Part shown: piece after piece, positions 23,253 through 36,400 of the stretch
How the letters are laid out: each line of letters begins with the position of its first letter
Numbering within the stretch: position 1 is the first letter of the stretch
Source: Pleodorina starrii
Taxonomy: Eukaryota; Chlorophyta; Chlorophyceae; Chlamydomonadales; Volvocaceae
Assembly (NCBI GenBank): GCA_030267565.1
Contig: BRXU01000018.1
Span: 1,550,001 to 1,614,000 of the forward strand
DNA: 64,000 bases
Reading direction: 5' to 3'
The notes under the pieces: model-generated
Databases searched by the model: none
What the model was told of the DNA's origin: nothing
What the model saw: the letters and a program-made list of their open reading frames with translations, nothing else
Position numbers and translations under genes: made by a program

Positions 23253-24290
23253 ATGGCGTACCTCGAGTTGCTTCGTTCGGCGCCGAAACGCACTTGTAGG
23301 TGACGCAGCTATAGAAGTGCATCTCGTGGTATTGTGGGCTGGTCTGCCAAAAAACGACTTGCCCGTCTTGCGGCGCCACTGCCCTCGCTGACTTGGGCGT
23401 GCTCTTGGCTTTTCAGTGTCCGACCTCCTACGCAAGCTGCCACAGCACGGCGTGGGGTCCCTTGTAACGCGCGATACGTGGCACCCCGAGTCCGGGAAGT
23501 TCTGGAAGGTGGTGGAGGTGGTCCCCCTGCCGGTGAGACGCCCCTCCGCCCAGCTGCGCCGCCGCTGCCGTTCGCGCTCGCTCGCTTGCTTGCTTGCCCC
23601 CTCGCCAAGCCAGCGACATCGCCCCGGCTGCTGCCTGTCCAGAGCGACCCGACCAAGCTGAGCGTCTGGGGCCATCAGTACTGGAAAGGTGGGTGTCTCC
23701 GCCCCACCTGGCCGTGCCCCTCGCCTGGGGGCTGAGGCTGGGAATGCGGTACGGACATTCCAACCGCAGTGAAGTGAACGAGGCGATGGAGGGGGGAGGA
23801 GGGGTGTTACAGCGCAGGGACGGGGGCAGGGCAGAACCGAAATCGGCCCACGCGACCCCGATCGTCCCACATTGCCTTGCCAGCCGCGGCTGCATCGAAG
23901 CGGGCTCCACAGCTTTGCATCGCCGACCCCCGGGATGGACGGATGGACGGACGGCCGCTCAGCGTGCGGGGCGGGTACACAGCTCGTCGTCGCACACATC
24001 CACGCCCCCAGCCCGCCGACGCCACCGCTTCGAACTGCCACACTTTAGCCCCACCAAACCTCACCACACCCCACCACACCACACCTCACCGCGTGCTGTC
24101 CTCACCGTCCCGGCGGCGCTCAGGCAAGCTGCTGAACCCCGCGCCCAAGCGCATCGCGTCTGTGTGGAAGCACGGCTGGATGCTCAAGTCACCGACGCCC
24201 TTGCAGCTGGAGCTGGCGGCGCGGAGGGAGGCGGCCGCCGCCGTGTGCCCACCCAAGCAGCAGCAGCAAGGGACAGCAGCGGCGCCCTGA
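23253..24290 (+). CDS. Mitochondrial small-subunit ribosomal protein mS34 (MRPS34-like), 4 exons
   Basis: Exons 23253-23295, 23417-23532, 23643-23688 and 24124-24290 join in frame to 123 residues. The conserved core is LSDLLRKLPQHGVGSLVTRDTW, then FWKVVEV, then the Trp-Gly motif LSVWGHQYWKGK, then the closing IASVWKHGWML. This order matches plant mS34 proteins as I know them: a GVG-TK-W start, a K-WG middle and a final GW. The tail is Ala/Gln-rich. The first exon was placed by phase: the donor at 23296 leaves one base that completes the Leu codon of exon 2. The product should act in the mitochondrial ribosome. Assignment is by motif order only, since the family is fast-evolving. Confidence 0.65.
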
Positions 24291-25459
24291 AGAGCCGCTG
24301 CGTGCTCGATGTGTGAACAGACGGACGTAGCGGAGGGAGGGTTCGCGGCCCCGGGCAGGGGAGGGGAGGGCAGGGGAGGATGCGCAGCCGCTGCAGCTGG
24401 GGGTGCGGCCAGCAGCCGGCGGCATGATGGGATGGGAGGTTGAGGCTTGAGGGAGAGGCCCGGGTTGGGGGAGAGCTGCGTTACGTGCAGGTCGCGTTGC
24501 GTGCGTCTCTGCAGCAGCAGCAGCAGCAGCAGCAGCTGCTTTGTTCGCGCTGGTGGGTCCCCTTGGTGAGAATGCAAGCCTGATGGCACACGTCCCCCCT
24601 GCAGGGTGAGGGTCGCTGGGGGCTGGGGGTTTGCCTCCTCGGTGGTTCTCTTCCTGGAGAATGGGGCGTCCATGTTGCGGCAGGGGGGGTGGATCGGTGC
24701 GGCGTGGAGCCAGCTAGGCAGGTGCCACTAGCCAGGCCCCCCCTTGCGGGTCCTCGAAGACGACAGCCCCCTACCGTATGCATGTTGTGCACCGGGACTT
24801 GGGCATCGACAAGTTTGCGCTTGCGCCTGACCGGGGGGGACCATTGGCGGTGGCGTGTGTGCAGGTGTTTACGTATGAGGGGAGGGGGGCTTGACGGCGC
24901 GGCGAATGCTTGGGCGTTATGTACAGCGTACTGCAGGCCTGGATTGGAGGTGGCCGTAACTGCGCCGTAACTGTACGGTACTCAATTTTGAGTCCCCTGT
25001 AACGACGCGTCTCCATCGTACATGATGAGGTGTGGCGGCGTTGTGCTCCCCAAGGGGGTGGGGGGGCGGGTTTGGCATTGCAATGCAGTTTGGGGGAGGG
25101 GGAGCGGCAGCGGGGGCAGCCTGGCATGGTGCGAGCGGCTCGAGAGCCGCGGCGACACGCGGTCGCTAAGGGACCCCGTGGCCGTGTAGGGTTGGGTCAG
25201 GGCTTTAGGGTTTCGTGGGAGAGCGCCAGTCCAGTCCAGGGAGGGAGGAAAGGGATCTGCCAGACAGCTCCCCGAGGGCCTTTTCCCCGCCCGTGGTGCC
25301 GTGGAGTGCAGCCGACATGGGCCCACACCTGCGCTGGGCCCATCTGCCGGCCTGTCGTCGTGGGGTGTGTGCAGAGCTTGGTGTCCAGGCTGGGTGCACT
25401 GAGCGGTGTGAGGTGAGTGCGCTCACTGTGCTGGGCTGCGGACTCCGGAGGGTAATTAG

Positions 25460-25497
25460 AACGGCCCGGGGCGAGGGAATGCAACGCAGTTACCTGG
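25460..25497. repeat. Dispersed 38-bp repeat, copy 1
   Basis: The core ACGCAGTTACCTGG with the preceding AACGGCCCGGG-CGAGGGAA segment recurs at 26092-26129 with two base changes. Its 5' half recurs at 59843-59875. The flanking GGTAAT(T)AGA is also shared by the first two copies, so the real repeat is longer. Confidence 0.7.
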
Positions 25498-25989
25498 AAT
25501 ATTACCTGATGATTACCTGATATCTCCAGCAGAAAAAGCGCGCGGCCGCGTCGCCGCCAACCAACCCCAGACGGACTGGCACACGACAGCACAAGACCAA
25601 CATAGACACACAGCCCGGACAGCACAAAAGGAACGATGGCTTACTCACCTGCGCTCAGTGGAGAAAGGAATTGGAAAGAAGCGAAGGAAGGGCGTTAGTA
25701 ACGGCAATGGGGAGCGGCAATGGGAGCGAGGCAAGGAGCGAACAGGCAGGCAAAGCAAAAACACTCAGAAACCCACAAACGAGCTGGGGCGGGAGGACTC
25801 CGGAGGGGAGGGACAGCGGGCGGTGCACTGCAGAGCAGCGGAAGCAGACGCAACACGCAAGGCGAGAGGAAGGTCTGAGCAACCAGCACGTCGGACCGCA
25901 CGAGCCAGCAGGAGCCACCCAGACAGGAAACATGCGAACCCGGGTTCGCCGCCCAATCGGGCAAGCGTGTGCTGATGTGGGTCCATCAT

Positions 25990-26020
25990 CCCGCCCCGCC
26001 CCGCCCCGCCCCGCCCCGCC
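25990..26020. repeat. CCCGC pentanucleotide array
   Basis: About six tandem CCCGC units. Confidence 0.85.
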
Positions 26021-26091
26021 GTGCTGCAGTCAGTACCGTCAGTAGCGTCTAAGAGGCTGCGTCTTGGTGGTGGTGGGTGGGGGTAATAGAA

Positions 26092-26129
26092 AACGGCCCG
26101 GGACGAGGGAACGCAACGCAGTTACCTGG
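26092..26129. repeat. Dispersed 38-bp repeat, copy 2
   Basis: Second copy of the repeat at 25460-25497, about 630 bases away in the same orientation. Confidence 0.7.
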
Positions 26130-27655
26130 GGGGGGGGGGTTGGCGCAGGACGAGGAGCAGCGGCAGCAGCAGCAGCAGCTGTAGCCGCATCAGGGAAATC
26201 CTTTCCATATGGGGTGCCGTACTACTTGGCATTCCAAGTAAGCAGTCTTAACAAGTTTTAAAGGGTTGCATCAGCGAGCGGCCAAACGTCGAGCAACCAG
26301 ACCTACAAATAACTAAATACGGTACCGGGCCAGCCGGGTGATAACATACGCACTCGACGGGAACCGCCCCCGCACGAACGGATACGGTCACAAACACAAA
26401 CACACACAGCAATGTCGACACCGGCACTGCCACACCGCCATCGCGCGCATAACATCGGCGTCTCGTCTAAATAACCAGTGCGGTGACCGGTGATCCAGCG
26501 AGCTGCTCGCGACCGAAACCAGATACAATCCGTATCTCCCGTTCTTTGCAAGCAAACACAACACACAGACACACATACAAACAAGCACATACATACAAAC
26601 AAGCACATACACACAAGCACATGTGCGGGTGGGCGGTCAGGTAGGGCGCTCGGGTCAAGAGTGTGGCCGGCCGCCTGCCCGCCTGCCGCCCCCGCAAAGA
26701 ATGAAATCAGAAGTTTCCGCTCCTGTACAACAAGCCCAACCAACGACCACCGTACCGCACCGTACCATACAATGGTAGACGCCGCAGCCCGCCGCAGCCC
26801 GCCGGCCGCGGTCGGAGGGGGGGGGAGGGGGCCGCCTGCCGTGGGCAACACAGCCCTCCCTTTCCCCCCTACGGGCGAGGGCACACTGCAGCGCTGCGGC
26901 ACCACATCATACCACACCACACCTCGCACTAGGGACGAAACAACAGCGCATACACACACACACACATAGGCAGTACAGCTCCTCTTGAGGGGCATCCCAC
27001 GCGGACGGCACCAGCGCTGTCCCGCCGCCGCCACCGCCGCTGCTGCTGCTCGCCCCGCGGTCGGAGTTGGGGTCGGAGTCGTGGACACGGACACGGACCG
27101 AGCCCCTCCGAAGAGTCCAGCCCTCCCGCGGGACGACGAGCCGAGGGCGACACCCAACCGCCCGCCCGCCCGCCCGGTGCGGGTGCGGCGGTGCGGACTG
27201 TGGCGCTGCCAACAGCTGTCAGCGGCAGCCACCGAATCATACACAGCCCAAGCACACAGGTGCGCACATGACATGACATGATAGGGATTCTTCGCGTGTA
27301 CGAAACCTATTGGCGTACGGTTACTTGATAATGGACTCACGCGCAATGCCCGCGTGCGTGCGTGCATACATGCGAGGGCGGGAACGGGGCGGGCAGCTGC
27401 AGAGCGGGCGACCCGCCGCCGCCGCATCGACCCGCCCTCCTTCGCTGCCGCACCCGCCCGCCCGCGCCGCCCTCCCGCCAACGCAATGGCTCCGTCACGG
27501 ACGAACGCGCACAACACCACACCCCACTTTCCTTCCCTAGCATCAAACCAAAAAACAATCATCCAACCAACCTACCGACTACACACACTGACACAGCATC
27601 TTGATGTTATGGCACACATCGCCACAACCAGCAGCGGGGGGGGGGGGCGGGGGAT

Positions 27656-27679
27656 ATCCACGTATAGGCCGGAGCCCGT
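27656..27679 (-). repeat. Dispersed 24-bp repeat (CTCCGGCCTATACGTGGAT type), inverted copy
   Basis: The minus strand reads ACGGGCTCC then GGCCTATACGTGGAT followed by a long C run. Identical or near-identical copies lie at 41006-41022, 41073-41096, 50241-50264 and 50626-50653. This copy lies downstream of the phosphatase gene. Confidence 0.75.
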
Positions 27680-27922
27680 GGGGGGGCGGGGGGGGGTTGC
27701 CCTCCTCCCAAACGGAGGAACCTCGTCTCCCCCTCTCCTCCCCCCTCTCCTCCCTTATCCCCACCCCTTTCCCAAATTTAGACCGTCCTTCCTCCTTCCC
27801 CCTCTCCTCTCCCCCCTCCACAGACCTTACGGAAGCCTCACCAAACCATCCAAAGCACCCACCTCCCCTCCCTTCCCTTCCCCTCTCCTCCCCCTCTCCT
27901 CCCTTCCCCTCCCCCTCCTCTC

Positions 27923-30900
27923 TCAGTACAGGCTGTGTCGCGCCAGTCCCTCCAGAATGCCATCCGCATAGCAGGCATCCGCGTAGATGACCTTGCCGCT
28001 CTGCTCCTGTCGTACAAGCCACTGCAGCAGCTCCGGCTGCGCATTGCCCACCACGATGGCGGGGTGGTCGCCCTCCAGCATGAGGATGTCGTTGCCGCTG
28101 TCGCCCGCAGCCACGCACAGGTGCTCCGGAACCCCAAACTGCTGCCGTACGTACTGCAGCGCCTTCTCCTTGCCGGCGGACACAGGCACGCAGTCGATGT
28201 AGCGGTGGCTGCCGTTGCCGCTGGTGATGATGCGGACCTGGGTTTGGGGGGGAAGGGGGGTTTTGGGGGGGGGGGTTGGAGGGAGGGGGAGGGGGCGGGG
28301 GAGGCAGGGGACAGGGTGTGTGTGTTGTGTACATGTGTATGTGTGTATGTGTAAGGATGTGCGTAAGGGTGTGGGAGGGAGAGAGGTTATGGAGGGGCGG
28401 GGCCAATGGGGAGGGGGTCCTTCCATGGACAGGCCGGAGCCCACTGAGGACGGCCGCTCTCTCTTTCCCCTCCCGCTCTCTATTTCCCCCCTTCTTCCCC
28501 CCCCCCCCGACACACCCACCTGCATTGCGCATCCTTCCGGCCCGGCTGTGCATAGAGCTGCCCGGAGCTGCCCCCTTCCCCCCCTCCCCCCGTCCCCTCC
28601 CTGGCTGGGTTCTCGGTCGCCTGGGTCCCTCCGTCGCGGTATCGTCCTTATTTACTCCCCCCCAGACCCCATCTCCCCCCCCATCTCCCCCCCTTCCCCC
28701 CCCCATCTCGCCCCCCATTCCCTCCCCCTCCCCCTCTCCCCCCACCTCGAGCTTCTCCCTCTGGAATCCCTCCATCAGCCTCCCCATCACGTACTCCAGC
28801 ACCCGCACATCCGCCGTCAGCGCCAGTCGGTGCCGGTGCTCCGAGCCGTCATCCAGGATGCACAGCGTGGCCTCATCGTTGTAGTGCCCCATCAGCTGAC
28901 GGGCCAGCCGCCGCACCGAGTCCAGGTTCCAGCCCGCATCCAGACTGAGGGTCCAGTTGGTGTCCTCGATCCATTTGAGACCCGAGGCGGCGCAGCGGCC
29001 GCACGTCTCGTCCAGGTGCCAAACCTGACGAAGCGGAGAGGGGGGGAGGGAGGGGATGAGGGGGGTGTGAGGGAGGGAGGGGGTTGAGGGAGGGGGTTGA
29101 GGGAGGGGGTTGAGGGAGGGATGATGGTGTGGCCGCAGCGGAGGAGGCGGGGGAGGCGGGAAAGGGGGGAGGGGAGGGGAGGCTGGAGGCTGGAGGCTGG
29201 AGGCCGGGTGGTGACGGGGGAAGCTCGCGTCCGAGCGTGCGTGGGCGGGCGGGCGGGGGGACGGGGGGGTGTTACGCGCCCGCGCGGCCGTCCGGCCTGG
29301 ACAACCCCCGCCTGCGTGGTGGATGCGTGATGTACGCTGACTGATCGAACAGCGCGCGAGGACGGGACGCGGCCCCGGCCCTTCCGAGCCGCGAGCCGCG
29401 ACAAGATGTGCAAAAAGCGCAGAGCGCTCCGAAACCCCCCCCCCCGGCCCCCTGACCCGGGTTCTGTGTCTTCCTGGTTTGCCCCTCCCTCCCTCCCTCC
29501 CTCCCTCCCCCCCTCCCCTCCCCTCCCCCACCTTGGTTCCCACCGCTGTGATGACCACATCGGGTATGGCCAGCTTGCCGTCGCACTTCTTCATCAGGTC
29601 AACAAACTGACCCAGACTGCGACCTGGGGGGGGGGTGGAGGGTGGAGGGTGGAGGGGGTGGAGGGGGGGCGGGGTGGAGGAGGAGGTGGAGTGAGGCGGG
29701 GGGTGCGCGGGGCAGAGGTCAGTGGTGAAGGGGGCAGGGTGTGCGCTTTGGCGGAGGAGGGGCTTCCCCCGTTGTGGTTGTCCCCCGGAGCGAGATACGG
29801 CAGCAGCTCCAGGGGGGGGGAGGGGGGACCAGGAAGTGGGGGGAGGGGGCCCGGGGAGTGCGGCGGCAGCGGCGGCCCCCAGGAACCCAGCGCACCGGGC
29901 CGCTGGGTGGAGCACACGACACGGCCACCGCGGCCCCAGCCCCCCCAACCTCCTTACCTCAATACACCCTCCCCCATCCCTTTTCGCGACCTGGAGCAGG
30001 CAGGAATACGCCGACTGCGGACCCAGGACGCCCAGGACGCCCATCCTCAGCCCCGCCTCACCCTCCCGCGTCCCTTTGCTACGGTATCTTCAATTCGCCC
30101 CACCCTCTCCTCACTCCGGACCGCCTCACCCCCCTAACCCAACCCCGCACCCAGTCCCTCCCTCCCCCCATTCGCCCCCCGTTTCCACCTCCCCCTCCCC
30201 CATCCTCCCCTCCACCACCCTTCCCTTCCCTCCGTCCTGCACATGTACCCCATATGCACGGCCCCCTCACCTTCACTCCCGCCCGCCTCCCCCCTTCCGC
30301 CTCCCCCCTCCCCCCTTCCCCCCCCTCTCACCCGTGTTGTACACCAGCAGCGAGCCCGCCAGTGATGCGCTGTTCTCCCAGTACTCGGCGAAGCGGTGGC
30401 TGGAGGTGAAGGCGTCCGGGGAGGCCATGTCGCCAATCATGGTGCCGTCGATGTCGCTCACCTGACACACAGCAAGTGGGCGGGGGAGGGGGGGAGGGGG
30501 GGGAAGAAGGGAAAGGGTAGGCGGGGGAGGGGGGTGATAAGGTATAAGTGGGGGTCGGTGGGTTCCACAGATTTAGGGCACGGGGTGGGGGCCGAGGGAA
30601 GGGGAGGGAAGAAAATCAAAGTGTTGCAGAGCTGCAGGACTGGAGAGGGGGCAGGTGTGTATGGAGACGCGTGAGGTGCAGTGGTCGAGCGAGGGCGAAA
30701 CGGGCGAATGGAGCGAAACACACACACACACACACCCGCGCAAAACCCCCTACCACAGGGTCGGTGGCGGAACCAAAGGGGGCGGGCGTGTGGGAATGAT
30801 CTGGTCATACAGAGGCAGCCGGACAGACGGACGGACGGACGGCGGCTCAAGCCCACAAGCGTTTGCGAGCGGTACGACACCCGGTTTCGGGGGTGAGCAG

Positions 30901-33388
30901 GAAGCCACCCTGCCGCGCCCGCCCGCCCCCGCACCTGCTCCCCCATCCCCCCGGGCTCCGCTTCGCCCGGGTCGATAACCGCATCCCACTCCCACTCCCA
31001 CGCTCCCTCCCTCGCTCTCCCTTTCACTTACCCCTCCGCCCTCTCCCTCCCTCCCTCCCTCCCTCCCTCCTCCCCCGCCCTCTCACCAGCATGATCCTCG
31101 ACTCCGCCCCCCGGGGGAAGGGCCTCAGCATCCCCTTGGCCAGCTTGAAGGACCCCGGGAAGGGACACACGTACAGCGGCGCCGAGCCCGGACGGTCCTC
31201 CTTCAGTTTGTCCCCGGCAGCGCCGTTGTTGAGTGTGAACTCCAAACTCTCCGCCGGGTCGGTCGGCACCAGGGTGGCCATCTTCCACACGCCCAGGGAG
31301 TTGCCGCGACTGGGGGCGTTCACCAGGCTCAGCCGCTGCCACTCCTGAGGGGACAGAGGGGGGAGGGGGGAGGGGGAGGGGTTAAGAGGGGGAGGGGCCG
31401 GTGTGGGATGTGGGTGTGGCCCCGCCCCTCTCACCCCACGACCCCTCTCACCCCACCGCCGCACTCACCCCACCCCCCCTCTTACCCCAACCCCCCTCTC
31501 ACCTCACCCCACCGCATTGCATTGCACGCATGAGTCATACCCAGTAGAGCCCTCTCACAGCCTGTCAGCTTTTGTCGGCTCTCAGACTCTTAACACTCTC
31601 CCCCCTCGGGCTCCCGCTTACACGTGGACACCCCCCCTCCTCCCCCCCACACAAACATACACCGCACTCCCCCCACCCCCCCACACGCGCACACATTCGC
31701 ACACATACACACGCATACACACACGCACCTTTGTGACGGGCTTCCCCCGCACCACCCTCCTGTACTGCAGCACCGCCTCCTCCCAGCCGGTGCAGTAAAA
31801 GATGCGGAACAGGTCGGGCTCGAATGACCAGGACTGGGGGGGAGGGGGAGGGGGATGGAACGGCGGCGGGGGAGGGGAAAGCGGAGTGAAGGGCATAGAC
31901 CGCAGCGGAGGTACGGAGGGCGCCCGGGGGGAGGGGGAGGGGGGCGGCAGCGGCAGCAGCAGCAGCAGCAAACGCGCAGGCGGGGCCGGGCAAGGACGCA
32001 GAGGATGGGGAAGAGCGAGAGGGGGAGGGTGGCAGGGGGGGCAGAGTGGGTGCTGGGAGGAAGATAGGGACTGGGGGGAGGGGGGTTCACCGCGGCCCCA
32101 CCACCACCTGCCACCTACCTCACCCGACCAGCTGCCACATGCACATGCACATGCACATGCACATGCACATGCAGCTGCGGTGCGGTGCAGCTGCGGTGCG
32201 GTGCAGTGCAGTGCGGTGCAGTGCAGTGCAGTGCAGTGCGGGTGGCCCCACGGAGGTCACCGCCGCCCGCCCACTCACCGGTACTCACCCACCCACCTCA
32301 CCGGTGATCCATCCAAGCGACTCAACCACCACATCCACATCCACATCCACATCCACGTCAAGTCCGCAGCTCCGAGACCGCGGCTCGGCCCCTCCCGGCA
32401 CCGCCGCCACAACAGCCGCGCCATGCGGTCTCCGCCATCCCCACCCCCTCCCCTCCCCTCGTCCTCCACCTCCTCCTCCAGGTCCTTGTCCCACTCTGTC
32501 GCACCGCGCACCAAAACCCCAACGTCCTACCCCCGTGCAGCCTTCCGGGTGCCGCCCGCGCCAAAGCCCCCTGCCCTTCCTTCCAGAGGCGCCGCATACA
32601 CACACGCACACGCACACACGGACGGAGCCCCTCCTCCCGCTCTCTCTTTCCCTCCTAACCCCCTCCTTAGCGCAGGACCCTAGTGATCCTTCATTGTAAT
32701 TCTCGCATCCTCCTTACCCATTCCCGGCCTCTTCCACCCCCCCCCACCCCCCCCCACCCAACCCCCCACCTTGTGCACCTCCCCCTGCTCCTCGTGGGGG
32801 TACACGGGCTGGGTGGGGTCGGACGCCACATTGCCGTCCACCGCGAACACGTACGAGTACTGACCCGGCTGCGGAGGAGGGGCGGGGGAGGGGGGGGGGA
32901 GGAGGGAGCAGGCGAGGGGAAAGGGGGGAGGGAGGGGGGCAGACGTGGGGAAGGGGGGAATTCGAAGAGTGAATTTGCAAGAATGAAGCAAGAAGCCCTG
33001 GGGAAGGGGGGGAGGGAGGGGGGAAGCGACGGATCAAGGGGGAAAAGTCGGGAGGAAGGGGAGGGGGAGGGAACCGGTCGGGGGCAGTGGCCCGAGGCAA
33101 AAGTGCGAACCGGGCGGGGGAGTAGGGTACGGCATGGCAGGGGGAGGGGAGGGGGGATAGTGAGGGTGGGACGTGCTGCGGTGTGGGTTCATGAACATAC
33201 GAAGGCCGCAGCTTGTTACCATGAACCCTGATGAAAGTCAGGAAAGTCAGTCATAAAGTAATCAAGTACGTGTGCATGTACCGTACTTGTGTACCGAATG
33301 TACTCTCAATATCTGCTGCTGACGGGCAATGCTGCGGGAGAGCAGGAGGGTGGGAGGGCGGGACTGCACGCGGCTGGCTGGCTGGCTA

Positions 33389-33424
<36 letters not shown>

Positions 33425-36400
33425 CGCAGAGCCTCTCCACTCCCAACACTGCAACACGGCCCCTCCCCCTCCCCCTGCCCCTCCCGGCAGCAGCTGCGGC
33501 TGCAGCGGGCCGCCACCCTCCCCTCCTCTCCAATTTTGACCTCCATACTCTACCCCCCTTCCCCTTATTGTTCCCACCACCATTTGTCGAGCGCCGTGCC
33601 CTTGCCCTTGCCACACCCCCCCCCTCCCACCCCTCCCAATGGACAAGTCCGCCCCCAGCGGCCCCCAGAGCGCCGGCGCAACACCTCGCCCGTCCCCTCG
33701 CCTCCGCCTCCGCCTGCTCAGCCCCGACCCTCCGCCCAGCGAGATCATCCTCACCCCTCCCCCACCAAGACCAAACCCAGCCCTTGCGGCCCCCGGCACG
33801 GGGCCCTCGCTCCAGGGGCCCGCCTGCGCGGCTGCGTCCCCGTCCCCCTCCACCCCTTCACCCCGCACGGGACAAGTCCCCCTCCCCCTCTCCACCCAAC
33901 CTCCCTCGACCCACCCCCTCCCACACCCCTCCACCCACCGGCAGATGCGCCTTGGCCGTAAACACCCCCGTGGCCGGGTCCTTCTTGAGGAGCAGGGAGT
34001 ACTGGAGGGGGGGGGGGAGGGGGAGGGTTTCGGGAGAGAAGGGGGGGATAGTGAGCATAAGCGGGGCGAGGTGGACCAGTCCGGGGGGATGGGACGATAC
34101 CAGGGAAGGGAAAAAAATGCACAGGGGGCCCCTCCGGGCTCAGCGGCAGTGAATCGCCGGCACCATGGGGCTGGGCCCCGTCCCAGCCCGCACTCCGGCC
34201 GGGGGCTCGGGCTCCGGGTCAGGCAGGCGGCCCCTCCCACAACCCCACCCACCCACCCCCCACCCCCCCTGCCCACCTGCCAGTTGTCCCAGTCCCCCAC
34301 CACGAACACGTTCTCGGCCCGGGGTGCCTTGAGGGAGAAGGTGACGGTGGGGGCAATCACCCGGAAGTTGTTCAGGTGGCCCTGGGGGGGAGGGGGGAGT
34401 CGGGGGTGAGTGCAAATTCAGTACGACATGGGGAGGGGGGCGTGTAGGGTGTGTGTGCGTGTGTGTGGGGAGGGGAAGGTATCAAGCACGGAAAGGCGCC
34501 GAAGGAAAGGGTGGAGGGTGGGTGAGACGCAGGCGGCGGGAGCCAAGGAACGGCAGGAGCGGCGGGCTGCAGGGGAGGAGGATCCAGCTTTCTCCCCACC
34601 CATCCGTGACATACCGCCTTGCCCTGCCCTGTCTTGCCCAGGATTTAGACCCTCTCCCCCTTCCCCTCCCTCTCCCCGGGCCCGCCGCCAGCTGCCGGGT
34701 AACCGCCCCCGCAGCTCAGCGCAGCTCAGCTCAGTAGCCTGCCCCTGCCGCTGCCGCTGCCCCCGCCCCCCGCCCCGCAGCAGCATCAGCCCAGCCCAGA
34801 AAACCACCAAATGTCGACACGTGCCGCACGCGCCCACTCGCGAAAGAGTATGAAGGCGTGTACACGGGCCGCACCACCGGGGCCCCTCGAGGCTCTCCCG
34901 CATTGCGGCCCGTCTCGAGTGCTGCCCCCCCCCCCCGTTCTGCCCGCCCGCATGTCCTCCTGCAGGCCCTGCCCCGCCGTGCCTTCCACTTGACTGCCTG
35001 ACTGCCTGGCTGACTGACTAACTGGCTGGCTGGGTGGGGCATTCCAAATTGCAGCCCACCACCCCCCCTAGCTAACAAAATCAAGGCAGCAAGCGCCGCC
35101 GCAGCTCGCTCCACGCCACCGCCGCCGCCCAGGAGTCGCTCCGCACCCCCACCCACCCACCCACCAGGACCCCCTCCTCCTCCTCCTCCTTACTCCTCCT
35201 TGCTCCTTCAGCCACCGCTGCCCGCTGCGCCCCCCTCCGCGCCCACGCCCGCCACCACAACCCCCGGCCCTCCCCCCCTCGGCCCCCTGTCGGCCCCCTG
35301 TCGGCCCCTGTCGCCTCCTGGACCCCGTACTTGCATACCCGCACCCCCTGCTTCTCCCCACCTATCGGGAGGGGCGGGGGAGGGGCGGTTTCGTCTTCCC
35401 TACCCCATTCCCCCCTCCCTAAATTACAGTGTGGGACCCCCACCCATCCCATCCCACCCCACCCCGCCCACCTCTGCGTTGGTGACGGTGGGTTCGTGCG
35501 GTGCCGGGGTCCAAACCTTGTCAACCACGAACTTGAACTGAGGGTGGGAGGGGGGACGGGGTATGTGTGGCGGGGGATGGTGGGGGAATGGTTGGTGCTG
35601 GTTGCAGGGAGTGGGGAAATGGGAGAGGCGGGTGACGGCGGGTACCTGCGCGCGAACACTTCGTTGCACGGGTGGGTGTGTACGCGATATGGGTCAGGTG
35701 GATAACCAGGACACAGCTTCTCATTGGTCCTAAACCGTGTATGCAGCGTACCGTGTACGCGCATTTGCAAAAGGGGTGTGAGAGGTAGGGGCGCCATGTG
35801 CTGACTTTGGCGAGCGGGACCCACTAAACGGGGGAGGGGGGAGGGGGGTGGACAGCTGGCGAGACATGGGGTGTGCGCGCTTGGCAGCCCCTCACCCACG
35901 CGCCTTGAGCGCTGCCTCCTGGGGAAGAGGCCTGTCCCGATTACTATTATTATGACCGCTTAAGTTTAAATGCCAAGAGGTTTTTGGTGGGTCCCCCGGG
36001 GGCTTGTTCGAGATCGGTCGCCGGGTGTGGAAGGTGGGGGGAGAGCTTGGCGTCCCGCTTGCCCCGCTCAGGCACCGTCCTTGTGAACCCCGCCGAGCCG
36101 ACCCGCCCAAACGGAGCCCCGCCGGTCCACGAAGCCCTGAGCCCAAGATCCCCACCTCGTAGGTGCCCGGCTGTAGAGGCAGAATCACGACGGCGTCCCG
36201 GTCGCGGTCCACCTTGTGAAGTCGGACGCCCTTCGTCCAATCGTTGAAGCTGCCTGCGCGGTCGCCCGGACAATACACCCAGCAGCTTACGGCATGTGTG
36301 TCGAGAAGAAGCTCCGCGAGGTTGGCGCCTGAACTGGCGTCCCGAAACGCTTACCCCAGATGTAAACATCTTCGCCGCCCAGAACAGCCGGCCAGGTAAA

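Larger units (their letters stand above)
24291..27922. other. Repeat-rich intergenic region, no gene supported
   Basis: Between mS34 and the starch-binding phosphatase gene I see no credible exon. It holds a CAG run (about 24512-24536), two copies of a dispersed 38-bp repeat (25460-25497 and 26092-26129), a CCCGC array, CA-rich tracts near 26560-26620, and one inverted copy of another dispersed repeat at 27656-27679. TGTAA at about 25006 might end the mS34 transcript. Confidence 0.5.

Noticed and set aside
27579..30044. Very long minus-strand open frame of 821 codons
   Set aside because: It reads through at least three introns of the phosphatase gene. The Pro/Gly-rich stretches between true exons are translated C/T- and G-rich intron sequence.
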